From the NCBI GenBank assembly GCA_032718475.1, contig JAUCBJ010006131.1:1-25231 (forward strand): DNA of 25,231 nucleotides, in the 5' to 3' direction. Origin of the DNA: Nemertoderma westbladi (lineage: Eukaryota > Xenacoelomorpha > Nemertodermatida > Nemertodermatidae). The position numbers and the translations under genes are program-made. The notes under the pieces are model-generated. The model did not search any database, was not told the origin of the DNA, and worked only from the letters and a program-made list of their open reading frames with translations. Of the stretch, positions 8,599 through 20,460 are shown piece by piece; within the stretch, counting starts at the first letter, position 1, and each line of letters begins with the position of its first letter.

Positions 8599-8658
8599 AA
8601 TTGCCCCCCGGACAATTGCCCCCCGATGACAATTGCCCCCCCGGACTATTGCCCCCCG
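8595..8658 (-). repeat. 15-bp array, left (4 units)
   Basis: Four units of GGACAATTGCCCCCC. The third has two bases different and the fourth reads CTATTG instead of CAATTG. They are the inverted counterpart of 9979-10151. Confidence 0.85.
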
Positions 8659-8900
8659 ATATTTTATTTAATGAATATATTTTAAATCTTGAAATCCTTT
8701 GAATGTTTTCGTAGTTTTATGAAATTAAAGTAATATTAACCTTGATCAACACTTCTAAACGTAAAATTATTTTGCTTTTTTCGAAAAATCAAATATTTTT
8801 TCTAGAACAATTTGATTGTCTTTCTGCTAGCTATAGCATTTTTATGACGTAATTGAATGGCTTCAGCGCGTTAATATTTTATTTTTATTGTAATGAAATA

Positions 8901-9773
8901 CACCATAACCCTTAATACAACAACCATTTTTAAGGGGTCGGAGCCCCCCCCCCTAAGTTTTTTCAAATTTCAATAAAATGCTACGAAATTTGGTATGATG
9001 ATAGATCGACACCTTTTCTTACTGGTGGCCCGGCCGGATTTTTTAATTTAAGAGCTATTTCGATACAACAAGCCGTTAAAAATCGCCTTTTTTGCAATAT
9101 TTAGCCACCTCCGTTAGCTTTATTTTTCGTCTTTGGAATGCGATCTAGATATCATTTGAACCGCCTTCATCTGCTGATTCAGAATCTGAAACCCGTTGTA
9201 AATTTCACTAATAACTTCCGGAGATATTATCAAAATACTAAGGTGTAAATTTTTGTGACGTAAATCGCTATAATTCTAATGTTTTTTTTACTCAATTCTA
9301 GAATATTAATTATGGTTAATGAAAAAACAAGAAGGAGAGTTTTAAACGCTCAGCTAAATAATAATTAATATTCTAGAATAAAGACAACAAAACATTAGAA
9401 TTATAGCGATTTACGTCACATAAATCTACACCTTAGTATTTTTATAATATCTCCGGAAGTTCTTGGTGAAATTTACAACGGGTTTCATATTCGGAATCTG
9501 ATGGGGGCGGTTCTAATGATATCTAGATTTCATTCCAAAGACGAAAAATAAAGCTGACGGAGGTGGCTAAATATTGCGAAATAGACGATTTTTAACGGCT
9601 TGTTGTATCGAAATAGCTCATAAATTAAAAAATCCGACCAGGCCACCAGTAAGAAAAGGTGTCGATCTATCATCATACCAAATTTCGTAGCATTTTATTG
9701 AAATTTGAAAAAAAATTCGGGGGGGGGGGGGTCCGACCCCCCAAAAATGGTTGTTGTATTAAGGGTTATGGTG
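8901..9773. mobile_element. Palindromic MITE, Tc1/mariner-like (TA duplication)
   Basis: The left arm (8901 to about 9313) and right arm (about 9361-9773) are reverse complements, mostly identical over about 410 bp, with a loop of about 47 bp. The terminal repeat CACCATAACCCTTAATACAA is exact at both ends, and the element is flanked by TA at 8899-8900 and 9774-9775, as expected for Tc1/mariner insertion. The arms differ by scattered substitutions and by the length of a C/G homopolymer (8944-8953; the right-arm G run around 9719-9731). No open frame fits a transposase. Transcription through it would give a long hairpin RNA. Confidence 0.85.
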
Positions 9774-9978
9774 TACTTCATTTGGGAAAATGTCAAAATT
9801 ATTGAGCACATAAATAAGCAAACATGGATGTTTTATTAAATATAAAACGAACTTAGCTATATAAAATTATTGTTTAATGTTGTAACAAGTTAGGAAGATT
9901 AAATTGCTAGTTAGGAACGACCTTATTTATTTTGCAATTTTCCAGAGGGCCAATTTATTGTTTGGTGGGTAAGTTAAT

Positions 9979-10151
9979 TGGGGGGCAATTGTCCGGGGGG
10001 GGCAATTGTCCGGGGGGGGGGCAATTGTCCGGGGGGCAATTGTCCAGGGTGCAATTGTCCGGGGGGCAATTATCCGGGGGGCAATTGTCCGGGGGGCAAT
10101 TATCCAGTGGGCAATTGTCCTCGGAGGGAATTGTCCGGGGGGCAATTGTCC
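9979..10151 (+). repeat. 15-bp array, right (about 11 units)
   Basis: About eleven units of GGGGGGCAATTGTCC, with G-run lengths of 6-9 and variants CAATTATCC and GAATTGTCC. Open frames across it on both strands (for example 9927-10175 and 10006-10317) only translate the repeat. Confidence 0.9.
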
Positions 10152-10720
10152 TGTCATGAGTGTGTACAGTAACAATATCGCTTATAATACTACACGCAAT
10201 GCTGAAATTTACCTAATTTGGTTTCCTAATTTATTAATTTCGGGATACATACTGTACCAGTATCACCTTTGCAGAAACAAACAACCAATGAGACTTCAAT
10301 CTCCAACCTATTGTTGAAGCAGAATGAATGCCATATGGTGGGATTCTATGAAGTTTAACAATAATATATGAATTGGGATGAGAGTGAACATGGGGTTTGA
10401 TGAGCCTTGTTAATGTAATACATGGTGATCTGTGTTGATCCTAACAATCAGCATATCAACATATCAGTCATATATATAGCAATCAGCGTACGAATATTTT
10501 AATAAAGCCGTAATTGCCCAGTACTCTTGTAGGAATACATATTAATAATAACTGCTATAGTGATTATAGGTTGGGTCTTCAAACGGAAGGAGCGGGAGCA
10601 TGTAATTCTAACCAAAACAATAAACGGGAATCCCAGCACAGATTGCAGTTTGGCCCATGTGAACTATACCAGATTTTATGCTGTTAAATTACATTTTACA
10701 GTATAACCCCCATGTGTATA
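10152..10720. other. Intergenic DNA before the satellite
   Basis: AT-rich, with no gene and no tRNA seen. It contains one copy of the dispersed motif at 10585-10628. An open frame ending at 10317 is only the tail of the 15-bp array frame. Confidence 0.55.
10585..10628 (+). repeat. Dispersed motif copy 5
   Basis: GGAAGGAGCGGGAGCATG, a short gap, then AACCAAAACAATAAACGG. The second half is nearly identical to the other copies; the first half is more diverged. Confidence 0.6.
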
Positions 10721-10723
10721 ATA

Positions 10724-10916
10724 CCAGGTTTTCATTAAAAACACAGGTCACAGAAGTGCTAAATCTGACCAAAACAATAATCGAATTTTTATCAAGGTAC
10801 TGGTTATAAAATATAAATAAGCGCTATAAAACACTTCATAAGGAGAAATTTAATAAAATATAAATTATTCATATATTAATTTTCAATCAAATTCGGACCG
10901 AAAACTGAAAACCTGG
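10724..10916. mobile_element. Possible small MITE next to the satellite
   Basis: ATACCAGGTTTTCA at 10721-10734 is a perfect 14-bp inverted match to TGAAAACCTGGTAT at 10906-10919. If the outer TA dinucleotides (10722-10723, 10917-10918) are a target duplication, the element is 193 bp with termini CCAGGTTTTCA. It includes dispersed-motif copy 6 at 10743-10785. The right end recurs at 3944-3966 after the LINE fragment, so part of this may instead be a LINE tail. The satellite starts at its right edge. Confidence 0.4.
10743..10785 (+). repeat. Dispersed motif copy 6
   Basis: ACAGGTCACAGAAGTG, a gap, then GACCAAAACAATAATCGA; slightly diverged from the other copies. Confidence 0.55.
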
Positions 10917-13900
10917 TATACAGAAGGGCGTACAGTTGCATAATGATCCACTTACAGTTGCATAATGATCCAGTACAGAAGGGCGTACAGTTGCATAATG
11001 ATCCAGTACAGAAGGGCGTGCAGTTGCATAATGATCCAGTACAGAAGGGCGTACAGTTGCATAATGATCCACTACAGAAGGGCGTACAGTTGCATAATGA
11101 TCCAGTACAGAAGGGCGTGCAGTTGCATAATGATCCAGTACAGAAGGGCGTGCAGTTGTATAATGATCCAGTACAGAAGGGCGTACAGTTGCATAATGAT
11201 CCAGTACAGAAGGGCGTGCAGTTGTATATTGATCCAATACAGAAGGGCGTACAGTTGTATAATGATCCAGTACAGAAGGGCGTACAGTTGTATAATGATC
11301 CAGTACAGAAGGGCGTACAGTTGTATAATGATCCAGTACAGAAGGGCGTACAGTTGCAAAATGATCCAGTACAGAAGGGCGTGCAGTTGTATAATGATCC
11401 AATACAGAAGGGCGTACAGTTGTATAATGATCCAGTACAGAAGGGCGTACAGTTGTATAATGATCCAGTACAGAAGGGCGTACAGTTGTATAATGATCCA
11501 GTACAGAAGGGCGTACAGTTGCATAATGATCCAGTACAGAAGGGCGTACAGTTGCAAAATGATCCAGTACAGAAGGGCGTACAGTTGTATAACGATCCAG
11601 TGCAGAAGGGCGTACAGTTGTATAATGATCCAGTACAGAAGGTCGTACAGTTGTATAATGATCCAATACAGAAGGGCGTACAGTTGCATAATGATCCAGT
11701 ACAAAAGGGCGTGCAGTTGTATAATGATCCAATACAGAAGGGCGTACAGTTGCATAATGATCCAATACAGAAGGGCGTACAGTTGTATAATGATCCAGTA
11801 CAGAAGGGCGTACAGTTGCAAAATGATCCAGTACAGAAGGGCGTGCAGTTGTATAATGATCCAGTACAGAAGGGCGTACAGTTGCAAAATGATCCAGTAC
11901 AGAAGGGCGTGCAGTTGTATAATGATCCAGTACAGAAGGGCGTGCAGTTGCATAATGATCCAGTACAGAAGGGCGTGCAGTTGCAAAATTATCCAGACAA
12001 CTTGGTACAGTTGCATAATGATCCAGTACAGAAGGGCGTACAGTTGCATAATGATCCAATACAGAAGGGCGTACAGTTGCATAATGATCCAGTACAGAAG
12101 GGCGTACAGTTGCAAAATGATCCAGTACAGAAGGGCGTGCAGTTGTATAATGATCCAGTACAGAAGGGCGTGCAGTTGCATAATGATCCAGTACAGAAGG
12201 GCGTACAGTTGCATAATGATCCAGTACAGAAGGGCGTACAGTTGCATAATGATCCAGTACAGAAGGGCGTGCAGTTGTATAATGATCCAATACAGAAGGG
12301 CGTACAGTTGCAAAATGATCCAGACAACTTGGTACAGTTGCATAATGATCCAGTACAGAAGGGCGTACAGTTGCATAATGATCCAGTACAGAAGGGCGTA
12401 CAGTTGCATAATGATCAGTACAGAAGGGCGTGCAGTTGTATAATGATCCAATACAGAAGGGCGTACAGTTGCATAATGATCCAGTACAGAAGGGCGTACA
12501 GTTGTATAATGATCCAGTACAGAAGGGCGTACAGTTGCATAATGATCCAGTACAGAAGGGCGTGCAGTTGCATAATGATCCAGTACAGAAGGGCGTGCAG
12601 TTGTATAATGATCCAATACAGAAGGGCGTACAGTTGCATAATGATCCAGTACAGAAGGGCGTGCAGTTGTATAATGATCCAGTACAGAAGGGCGTACAGT
12701 TGCATAATGATCCAGTACAGAAGGGCGTGCAGTTGCATAATGATCCAGTACAGAAGGGCGTACAGTTGCAAAATGATCCAGACAACTTGGTACAGTTGCA
12801 TAATGATCCAGTACAGAAGGGCGTACAGTTGCATAATGATCCAGTACAGAAGGGCGTGCAGTTGTATAATGATCCAGTACAGAAGGGCGTACAGTTGCAT
12901 AATGATCCAGTACAGAAGGGCGTGCAGTTGTATAATGATCCAGTACAGAAGGGCGTACAGTTGCATAATGATCCAGTACAGAAGGGCGTGCAGTTGCATA
13001 ATGATCCAGTACAGAAGGGCGTACAGTTGCAAAATGATCCAGACAACTTGGTACAGTTGCATAATGATCCAGTACAGAAGGGCGTACAGTTGTATAATGA
13101 TCCAGTACAGAAGGGCGTGCAGTTGCATAATGATCCAGTACAGAAGGGCGTACAGTTGCAAAATGATCCAGACAACTTGGTACAGTTGCATAATGACCCA
13201 GTACAGAAGGGCGTACAGTTGCATAATGATCCACTACAGAAGGGCGTGCAGTTGCATAATGATCCAGTACAGAAGGGCGTGCAGTTGCATAATGATCCAG
13301 TACAGAAGGGCGTACAGTTGCATAATGATCCAGTACAGACGGGCGTACAGTTGCATAATGATCCAGTACAGAAGGGCGTACAGTTGCATAATGATCCAGT
13401 ACAGAAGGGCGTACAGTTGTATAATGATCCAGTACAGAAGGGCGTACAGTTGCATAATGATCCAGTACAGAAGGGCGTGCAGTTGTATAATGATCCAGTA
13501 CAGAAGGGCGTACAGTTGCATAATGATCCAATACAGAAGGGCGTACAGTTGCATAATGATCCAGTACAGAAGGGCGTACAGTTGCATAATGATCCAGTAC
13601 AGAAGGGCGTACAGTTGCAAAATGATCCAGACAACTTGGTACAGTTGCATAATGATCCAGTACAGAAGGGCGTACAGTTGCAAAATGATCCAGTACAGAA
13701 GGGCGTGCAGTTGTATAATGATCCAGTACAGAAGGGCGTGCAGTTGCATAATGATCCAGTACAGAAGGGCGTACAGTTGCATAATGATCCACTACAGAAG
13801 GGCGTACAGTTGCATAATGATCCACTACAGAAGGGCGTGCAGTTGCATAATGATCCAGTACAGAAGGGCGTGCAGTTGCATAATGATCCAGTACAGAAGG

Positions 13901-15420
13901 GCGTACAGTTGCAAAATGATCCAGACAACTTGGTACAGTTGCATAATGATCCAGTACAGAAGGGCGTACAGTTGCATAATGATCCAGTACAGAAGGGCGT
14001 GCAGTTGTATAATGATCCAGTACAGAAGGGCGTACAGTTGCATAATGATCCAGTACAGAAGGGCGTACAGTTGCATAATGATCCAGTACAGAAGGGCGTG
14101 CAGTTGCATAATGATCCAGTACAGAAGGGCGTACAGTTGTATAATGATCCAGTACAGAAGGGCGTTCAGTTGTATAATGATCCAATACAGAAGGGCGTAC
14201 AGTTGCATAATGATCCACTACAGAAGGGCGTGCAGTTGCATAATGATCCAGTACAGAAGGGCGTACAGTTGTATAATGATCCAGTACAGAAGGGCGTACA
14301 GTTGCAAAATGATCCAGTACAGAAGGGCGTGCAGTTGTATAATGATCCAGTACAGAAGGGCGTGCAGTTGCATAATGATCCAGTACAGAAGGGCGTACAG
14401 TTGCATAATGATCCAGTACAGAAGGGCGTACAGTTGCAAAATGATCCAGACAACTTGGTACAGTTGCATAATGATCCAGTACAGAAGGGCGTACAGTTGC
14501 ATAATGATCCAGTACAGTAGGGCGTACAGTTGCATAATGATCCAATACAGAAGGGCGTACAGTTGCATAATGATCCAGTACAGAAGGGCGTACAGTTGTA
14601 TAATGATCCAGTACAGAAGGGCGTGCAGTTGCATAATAATCCAGTACAGAAGGGCGTACAGTTGCATAATGATCCAGTACAGAAGGGCGTGCAGTTGTAT
14701 AATGATCCAGTACAGAAGGGCGTACAGTTGCAAAATGATCCAGACAACTTGGTACAGTTGCATAATGATCCAGTACAGAAGGGCGTACAGTTGCATAATG
14801 ATCCAGTACAGAAGGGCGTGCAGTTGCATAACGATCCAGTACAGAAGGGCGTACAGTTGTATAACGATCCAGTACAGAAGGGCGTACAGTTGCATAATGA
14901 TCCAGTACAGAAGGGCGTACAGTTGCATAATGATCCAGTACAGAAGGGCGTACAGTTGCATAACGATCCAGTACAGAAGGGCGTACAGTTGCATAATGAT
15001 CCAGTACAGAAGGGCGTACAGTTGCATAATGATCCAGTACAGAAGGGCGTACAGTTGCAAAATGATCCAGACAACTTGGTACAGTTGCATAATGATCCAG
15101 TACAGAAGGGCGTACAGTTGCATAATGATCCAGTACAGAAGGGCGTGCAGTTGCATAACGATCCAGTACAGAAGGGCGTGCAGTTGTATAACGATCCAGT
15201 ACAGAAGGGCGTACAGTTGCATAATGATCCAGTACAGAAGGGCGTACAGTTGCATAATGATCCAGTACAGAAGGGCGTGCAGTTGTATAATGATCCAGTA
15301 CAGAAGGGCGTACAGTTGCATAATGATCCAGTACAGAAGGGCGTGCAGTTGTATAATGATCCAGTACAGAAGGGCGTGCAGTTGTATAATGATCCAGTAC
15401 AGAAGGGCGTGCAGTTGCAT

Positions 15421-15940
15421 AATGATCCAATACAGAAGGGCGTGCAGTTGCATAATGATCCAGTACAGAAGGGCGTACAGTTGCAAAATGATCCAGACAA
15501 CTTGGTACAGTTGCATAATGATCCAGTACAGAAGGGCGTGCAGTTGCATAATGATCCAGTACAGAAGGGCGTACAGTTGCATAATGATCCAGTACAGAAG
15601 GGCGTGCAGTTGCATAACGATCCAGTACAGAAGGGCGTACAGTTGCATAATGATCCAGTACAGAAGGGCGTGCAGTTGTATAATGATCCAATACAGAAGG
15701 GCGTACAGTTGTATAATGATCCAGTACAGAAGGGCGTGCAGTTGCATAACGATCCAGTACAGAAGGGCGTACAGTTGCATAATGATCCAGTACAGAAGGG
15801 CGTACAGTTGTATAATGATCCAGTACAGAAGGGCGTACAGTTGTATAATGATCCAGTACAGAAGGGCGTACAGTTGCAAAATGATCCAGACAACTTGGTA
15901 CAGTTGCATAATGATCCAGTACAGAAGGGCGTGCAGTTGT
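15421..15940 (+). repeat. Satellite sub-block also present at 16769-17288
   Basis: The order of variant units here (CCAATAC unit, 30-bp unit, mixed units, CCAATAC unit, then a second 30-bp unit with CTTGG at 15894) recurs at an offset of 1348 bp (CTTGG at 16849 and 17242 against 15501 and 15894). One GAT to GAA change separates them at the protein-frame level. The second copy is the start of the larger duplicated block. Confidence 0.75.
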
Positions 15941-17908
15941 ATTAATGATCCAGTACAGAAGGGCGTACAGTTGCATAATGATCCAGTACAGAAGGGCGTA
16001 CAGTTGTATAATGATCCAGTACAGAAGGGCGTGCAGTTGTATAATGATCCAGTACAGAAGGGCGTACAGTTGCATAATGATCCAGTACAGAAGGGCGTAC
16101 AGTTGCATAATGATCCAGTACAGAAGGGCGTGCAGTTGCATAACGATCCAGTACAGAAGGGCGTACAGTTGCATAATGATCCAGTACAGAAGGGCGTAAA
16201 GTTGCATAATGATCCAGTACAGAAGGGCGTACAGTTGTATAATGATCCAGTACAGAAGGGCGTGCAGTTGCATAACGATCCAGTACAGAAGGGCGTACAG
16301 TTGCATAATGATCCAGTACAGAAGGGCGTACAGTTGCATAATGATCCAGTACAGAAGGGCGTACAGTTGCATAATGATCCAGTACAGAAGGGCGTACAGT
16401 TGCATAATGATCCAGTACAGAAGGGCGTACAGTTGCATAATGATCCAGTACAGAAGGGCGTACAGTTGTATAATGATCCAGTACAGAAGGGCGTGCAGTT
16501 GTATAATGATCCAGTACAGAAGGGCGTGCAGTTGCATAACGATCCAGTACAGAAGGGCGTACAGTTGCATAATGATCCAGTACAGAAGGGCGTACAGTTG
16601 CATAATGATCCAGTACAGAAGGGCGTACAGTTGTATAATGATCCAGTACAGAAGGGCGTAAAGTTGCATAATGATCCAGTACAGAAGGGCGTACAGTTGC
16701 ATAATGATCCAGTACAGAAGGGCGTACAGTTGTATAATGATCCAGTACAGAAGGGCGTGCAGTTGCATAATGATCCAATACAGAAGGGCGTGCAGTTGCA
16801 TAATGATCCAGTACAGAAGGGCGTACAGTTGCAAAATGATCCAGACAACTTGGTACAGTTGCATAATGATCCAGTACAGAAGGGCGTGCAGTTGCATAAT
16901 GATCCAGTACAGAAGGGCGTACAGTTGCATAATGATCCAGTACAGAAGGGCGTGCAGTTGCATAACGAACCAGTACAGAAGGGCGTACAGTTGCATAATG
17001 ATCCAGTACAGAAGGGCGTGCAGTTGTATAATGATCCAATACAGAAGGGCGTACAGTTGTATAATGATCCAGTACAGAAGGGCGTGCAGTTGCATAACGA
17101 TCCAGTACAGAAGGGTGTACAGTTGCATAATGATCCAGTACAGAAGGGCGTACAGTTGTATAATGATCCAGTACAGAAGGGCGTACAGTTGTATAATGAT
17201 CCAGTACAGAAGGGCGTACAGTTGCAAAATGATCCAGACAACTTGGTACAGTTGCATAATGATCCAGTACAGAAGGGCGTGCAGTTGTATAATGATCCAG
17301 TACAGAAGGGCGTACAGTTGCTTAATGATCCAGTACAGAAGGGCGTACAGTTGTATAATGATCCAGTACAGAAGGGCGTGCAGTTGTATAATGATCCAGT
17401 ACAGAAGGGCGTACAGTTGCATAATGATCCAGTACAGAAGGGCGTGCAGTTGCATAATGATCCAGTACAGAAGGGCGTACAGTTGTATAATGATCCAGTA
17501 CAGAAGGGCGTGCAGTTGCATAACGATCCAGTACAGAAGGGCGTACAGTTGCATAATGATCCAGTACAGAAGGGCGTACAGTTGTATAATGATCCAGTAC
17601 AGAAGGGCGTAAAGTTGCATAATGATCCAGTACAGAAGGGCGTAAAGTTGCATAATGATCCAGTACAGAAGGGCGTACAGTTGCATAATGATCCAGTACA
17701 GAAGGGCGTACAGTTGTATAATGATCCAGTACAGAAGGGCGTGCAGTTGCATAACGATCCAGTACAGAAGGGCGTACAGTTGCATAACGATCCAGTACAG
17801 AAGGGCGTACAGTTGCATAACGATCCAGTACAGAAGGGCGTACAGTTGCATAATGATCCAGTACAGAAGGGCGTACAGTTGCATAATGATCCAGTACAGA
17901 AGGGCGTA

Positions 17909-17957
17909 CAGTTGCAAAATGATCCAGATTGTAAATGATCCAGTACAGAAGGGCGTA
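17909..17957 (+). repeat. 49-bp junction unit 1
   Basis: A CAGTTGCAAAATGATCCAGA start is joined to TTGTAAATGATCC, the rest of a normal unit, giving 49 bp and shifting the frame by one. It includes an in-frame TAA for the QLHNDPVQKGV reading. The identical junction is at 19341-19389, 22741-22789 and 24173-24221. Confidence 0.9.
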
Positions 17958-18044
17958 CAGTTGCAAAATGATCCAGACAACTTGGTACAGTTGCATAATG
18001 ATCCAGTACAGAAGGGCGTGCAGTTGTATAATGATCCAGTACAG

Positions 18045-19157
18045 AAGGGCGTGCAGTTGCATAACGATCCAGTACAGAAGGGCGTACAGTTGCATAATGA
18101 TCCAGTACAGAAGGGCGTACAGTTGCATAATGATCCAGTACAGAAGGGCGTACAGTTGCATAATGATCCAGTACAGAAGGGCGTACAGTTGCATAATGAT
18201 CCAGTACAGAAGGGCGTGCAGTTGCATAACGATCCAGTACAGAAGGGCGTGCAGTTGCATAACGATCCAGTACAGAAGGGCGTACAGTTGCATAATGATC
18301 CAGTACAGAAGGGCGTGCAGTTGCATAACGATCCAGTACAGAAGGGCGTACAGTTGCATAATGATCCAGTACAGAAGGGCGTACAGTTGCATAATGATCC
18401 AGTACAGAAGGGCGTACAGTTGCATAATGATCCAGTACAGAAGGGCGTACAGTTGCATAATGATCCAGTACAGAAGGGCGTACAGTTGCATAATGATCCA
18501 GTACAGAAGGGCGTGCAGTTGCATAACGATCCAGTACAGAAGGGCGTGCAGTTGCATAACGATCCAGTACAGAAGGGCGTACAGTTGCATAATGATCCAG
18601 TACAGAAGGGCGTACAGTTGCATAATGATCCAGTACAGAAGGGCGTGCAGTTGCATAACGATCCAGTACAGAAGGGCGTACAGTTGCATAATGATCCAGT
18701 ACAGAAGGGCGTACAGTTGCATAATGATCCAGTACAGAAGGGCGTACAGTTGCATAATGATCCAGTACAGAAGGGCGTACAGTTGCATAATGATCCAGTA
18801 CAGAAGGGCGTACAGTTGCATAATGATCCAGTACAGAAGGGCGTGCAGTTGCATAACGATCCAGTACAGAAGGGCGTGCAGTTGCATAACGATCCAGTAC
18901 AGAAGGGCGTACAGTTGCATAATGATCCAGTACAGAAGGGCGTGCAGTTGCATAACGATCCAGTACAGAAGGGCGTACAGTTGCATAATGATCCAGTACA
19001 GAAGGGCGTACAGTTGCATAATGATCCAGTACAGAAGGGCGTACAGTTGCATAATGATCCAGTACAGAAGGGCGTACAGTTGCATAATGATCCAGTACAG
19101 AAGGGCGTGCAGTTGCATAACGATCCAGTACAGAAGGGCGTACAGTTGCATAATGAT
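18045..19157 (+). repeat. Half-period block, copy 1 of 3
   Basis: An ordered run of units in which GTG and AAC occur together (type B) among GTA/AAT units (type A). Paired B units start at 18216, 18513 and 18843, giving sub-periods of 297 and 330 bp (9 and 10 units). The same order recurs at +2416 and +4832. Confidence 0.75.
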
Positions 19158-19340
19158 CCAGTACAGAAGGGCGTACAGTTGCATAATGATCCAGTACAGA
19201 AGGGCGTACAGTTGCATAACGATCCAGTACAGAAGGGCGTACAGTTGCATAACGATCCAGTACAGAAGGGCGTACAGTTGTATAATGATCCAGTACAGAA
19301 GGGCGTACAGTTGTATAATGATCCAGTACAGAAGGGCGTA

Positions 19341-19389
19341 CAGTTGCAAAATGATCCAGATTGTAAATGATCCAGTACAGAAGGGCGTA
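19341..19389 (+). repeat. 49-bp junction unit 2
   Basis: Same junction as 17909-17957, 1432 bp downstream of it. Confidence 0.9.
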
Positions 19390-20460
19390 CAGTTGCAAAA
19401 TGATCCAGACAACTTGGTACAGTTGCATAATGATCCAGTACAGAAGGGCGTGCAGTTGTATAATGATCCAGTACAGAAGGGCGTACAGTTGCAAAATGAT
19501 CCAGACAACTTGGTACAGTTGCATAATGATCCAGTACAGAAGGGCGTGCAGTTGTATAATGATCCAGTACAGAAGGGCGTGCAGTTGTATAATGATCCAG
19601 TACAGAAGGGCGTGCAGTTGTATAATGATCCAATACAGAAGGGCGTACAGTTGCATAATGATCCAGTACAGAAGGGCGTACAGTTGCATAATGATCCAGT
19701 ACAGAAGGGCGTGCAGTTGTATAATGATCCAGTACAGAAGGGCGTGCAGTTGCATAACGATCCAGTACAGAAGGGCGTACAGTTGCATAATGATCCAGTA
19801 CAGAAGGGCGTAAAGTTGCATAATGATCCAGTACAGAAGGGCGTACAGTTGTATAATGATCCAGTACAGAAGGGCGTACAGTTGCAAAATGATCCAGACA
19901 ACTTGGTACAGTTGCATAATGATCCAGTACAGAAGGGCGTGCAGTTGTATAATGATCCAGTACAGAAGGGCGTGCAGTTGTATAATGATCCAGTACAGAA
20001 GGGCGTGCAGTTGTATAATGATCCAATACAGAAGGGCGTACAGTTGCATAATGATCCAGTACAGAAGGGCGTACAGTTGCATAATGATCCAGTACAGAAG
20101 GGCGTGCAGTTGTATAATGATCCAGTACAGAAGGGCGTGCAGTTGCATAACGATCCAGTACAGAAGGGCGTACAGTTGCATAATGATCCAGTACAGAAGG
20201 GCGTAAAGTTGCATAATGATCCAGTACAGAAGGGCGTACAGTTGTATAATGATCCAGTACAGAAGGGCGTACAGTTGCATAACGATCCAGTACAGAAGGG
20301 CGTACAGTTGCATAATGATCCAGTACAGAAGGGCGTGCAGTTGCATAACGATCCAGTACAGAAGGGCGTACAGTTGTATAATGATCCAGTACAGAAGGGC
20401 GTAAAGTTGCATAATGATCCAGTACAGAAGGGCGTACAGTTGCAAAATGATCCAGTACAG

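Larger units (their letters stand above)
8595..10151. mobile_element. Putative element bounded by inverted 15-bp arrays
   Basis: The left end has four units of GGACAATTGCCCCCC (8595-8658). The right end has about eleven units in the opposite orientation, GGGGGGCAATTGTCC (9979-10151). Such inverted terminal arrays around 1.3 kb of otherwise unrelated DNA suggest a non-autonomous fold-back-type transposon, although two independent expansions of the same minisatellite would look similar. The interior is AT-rich and has no coding capacity. A separate palindromic MITE (8901-9773) is nested within it; without that insertion the element would be about 0.7 kb. I found no clear target-site duplication. 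Confidence 0.5.
16741..20399 (+). repeat. Higher-order satellite block, copy 1
   Basis: At least 3659 bp, nearly identical to 21573-25231 at an offset of exactly 4832 bp. Shared rare markers are AACGAACC (16961/21793 by the start of CATAACGAAC), AAGGGTGTAC (17111/21943), the 30-bp units (16849/21681; 17242/22074) and the 49-bp units (17909/22741; 19341/24173). I found two differences: 17322 T against 22154 A, and 17645 A against 22477 C. Left of 16741 the two copies stop matching. Confidence 0.85.

Noticed and set aside
9927-10317. Glycine- and proline-rich short frames over the 15-bp array
   Set aside because: Direct products of the GGGGGGCAATTGTCC repeat.
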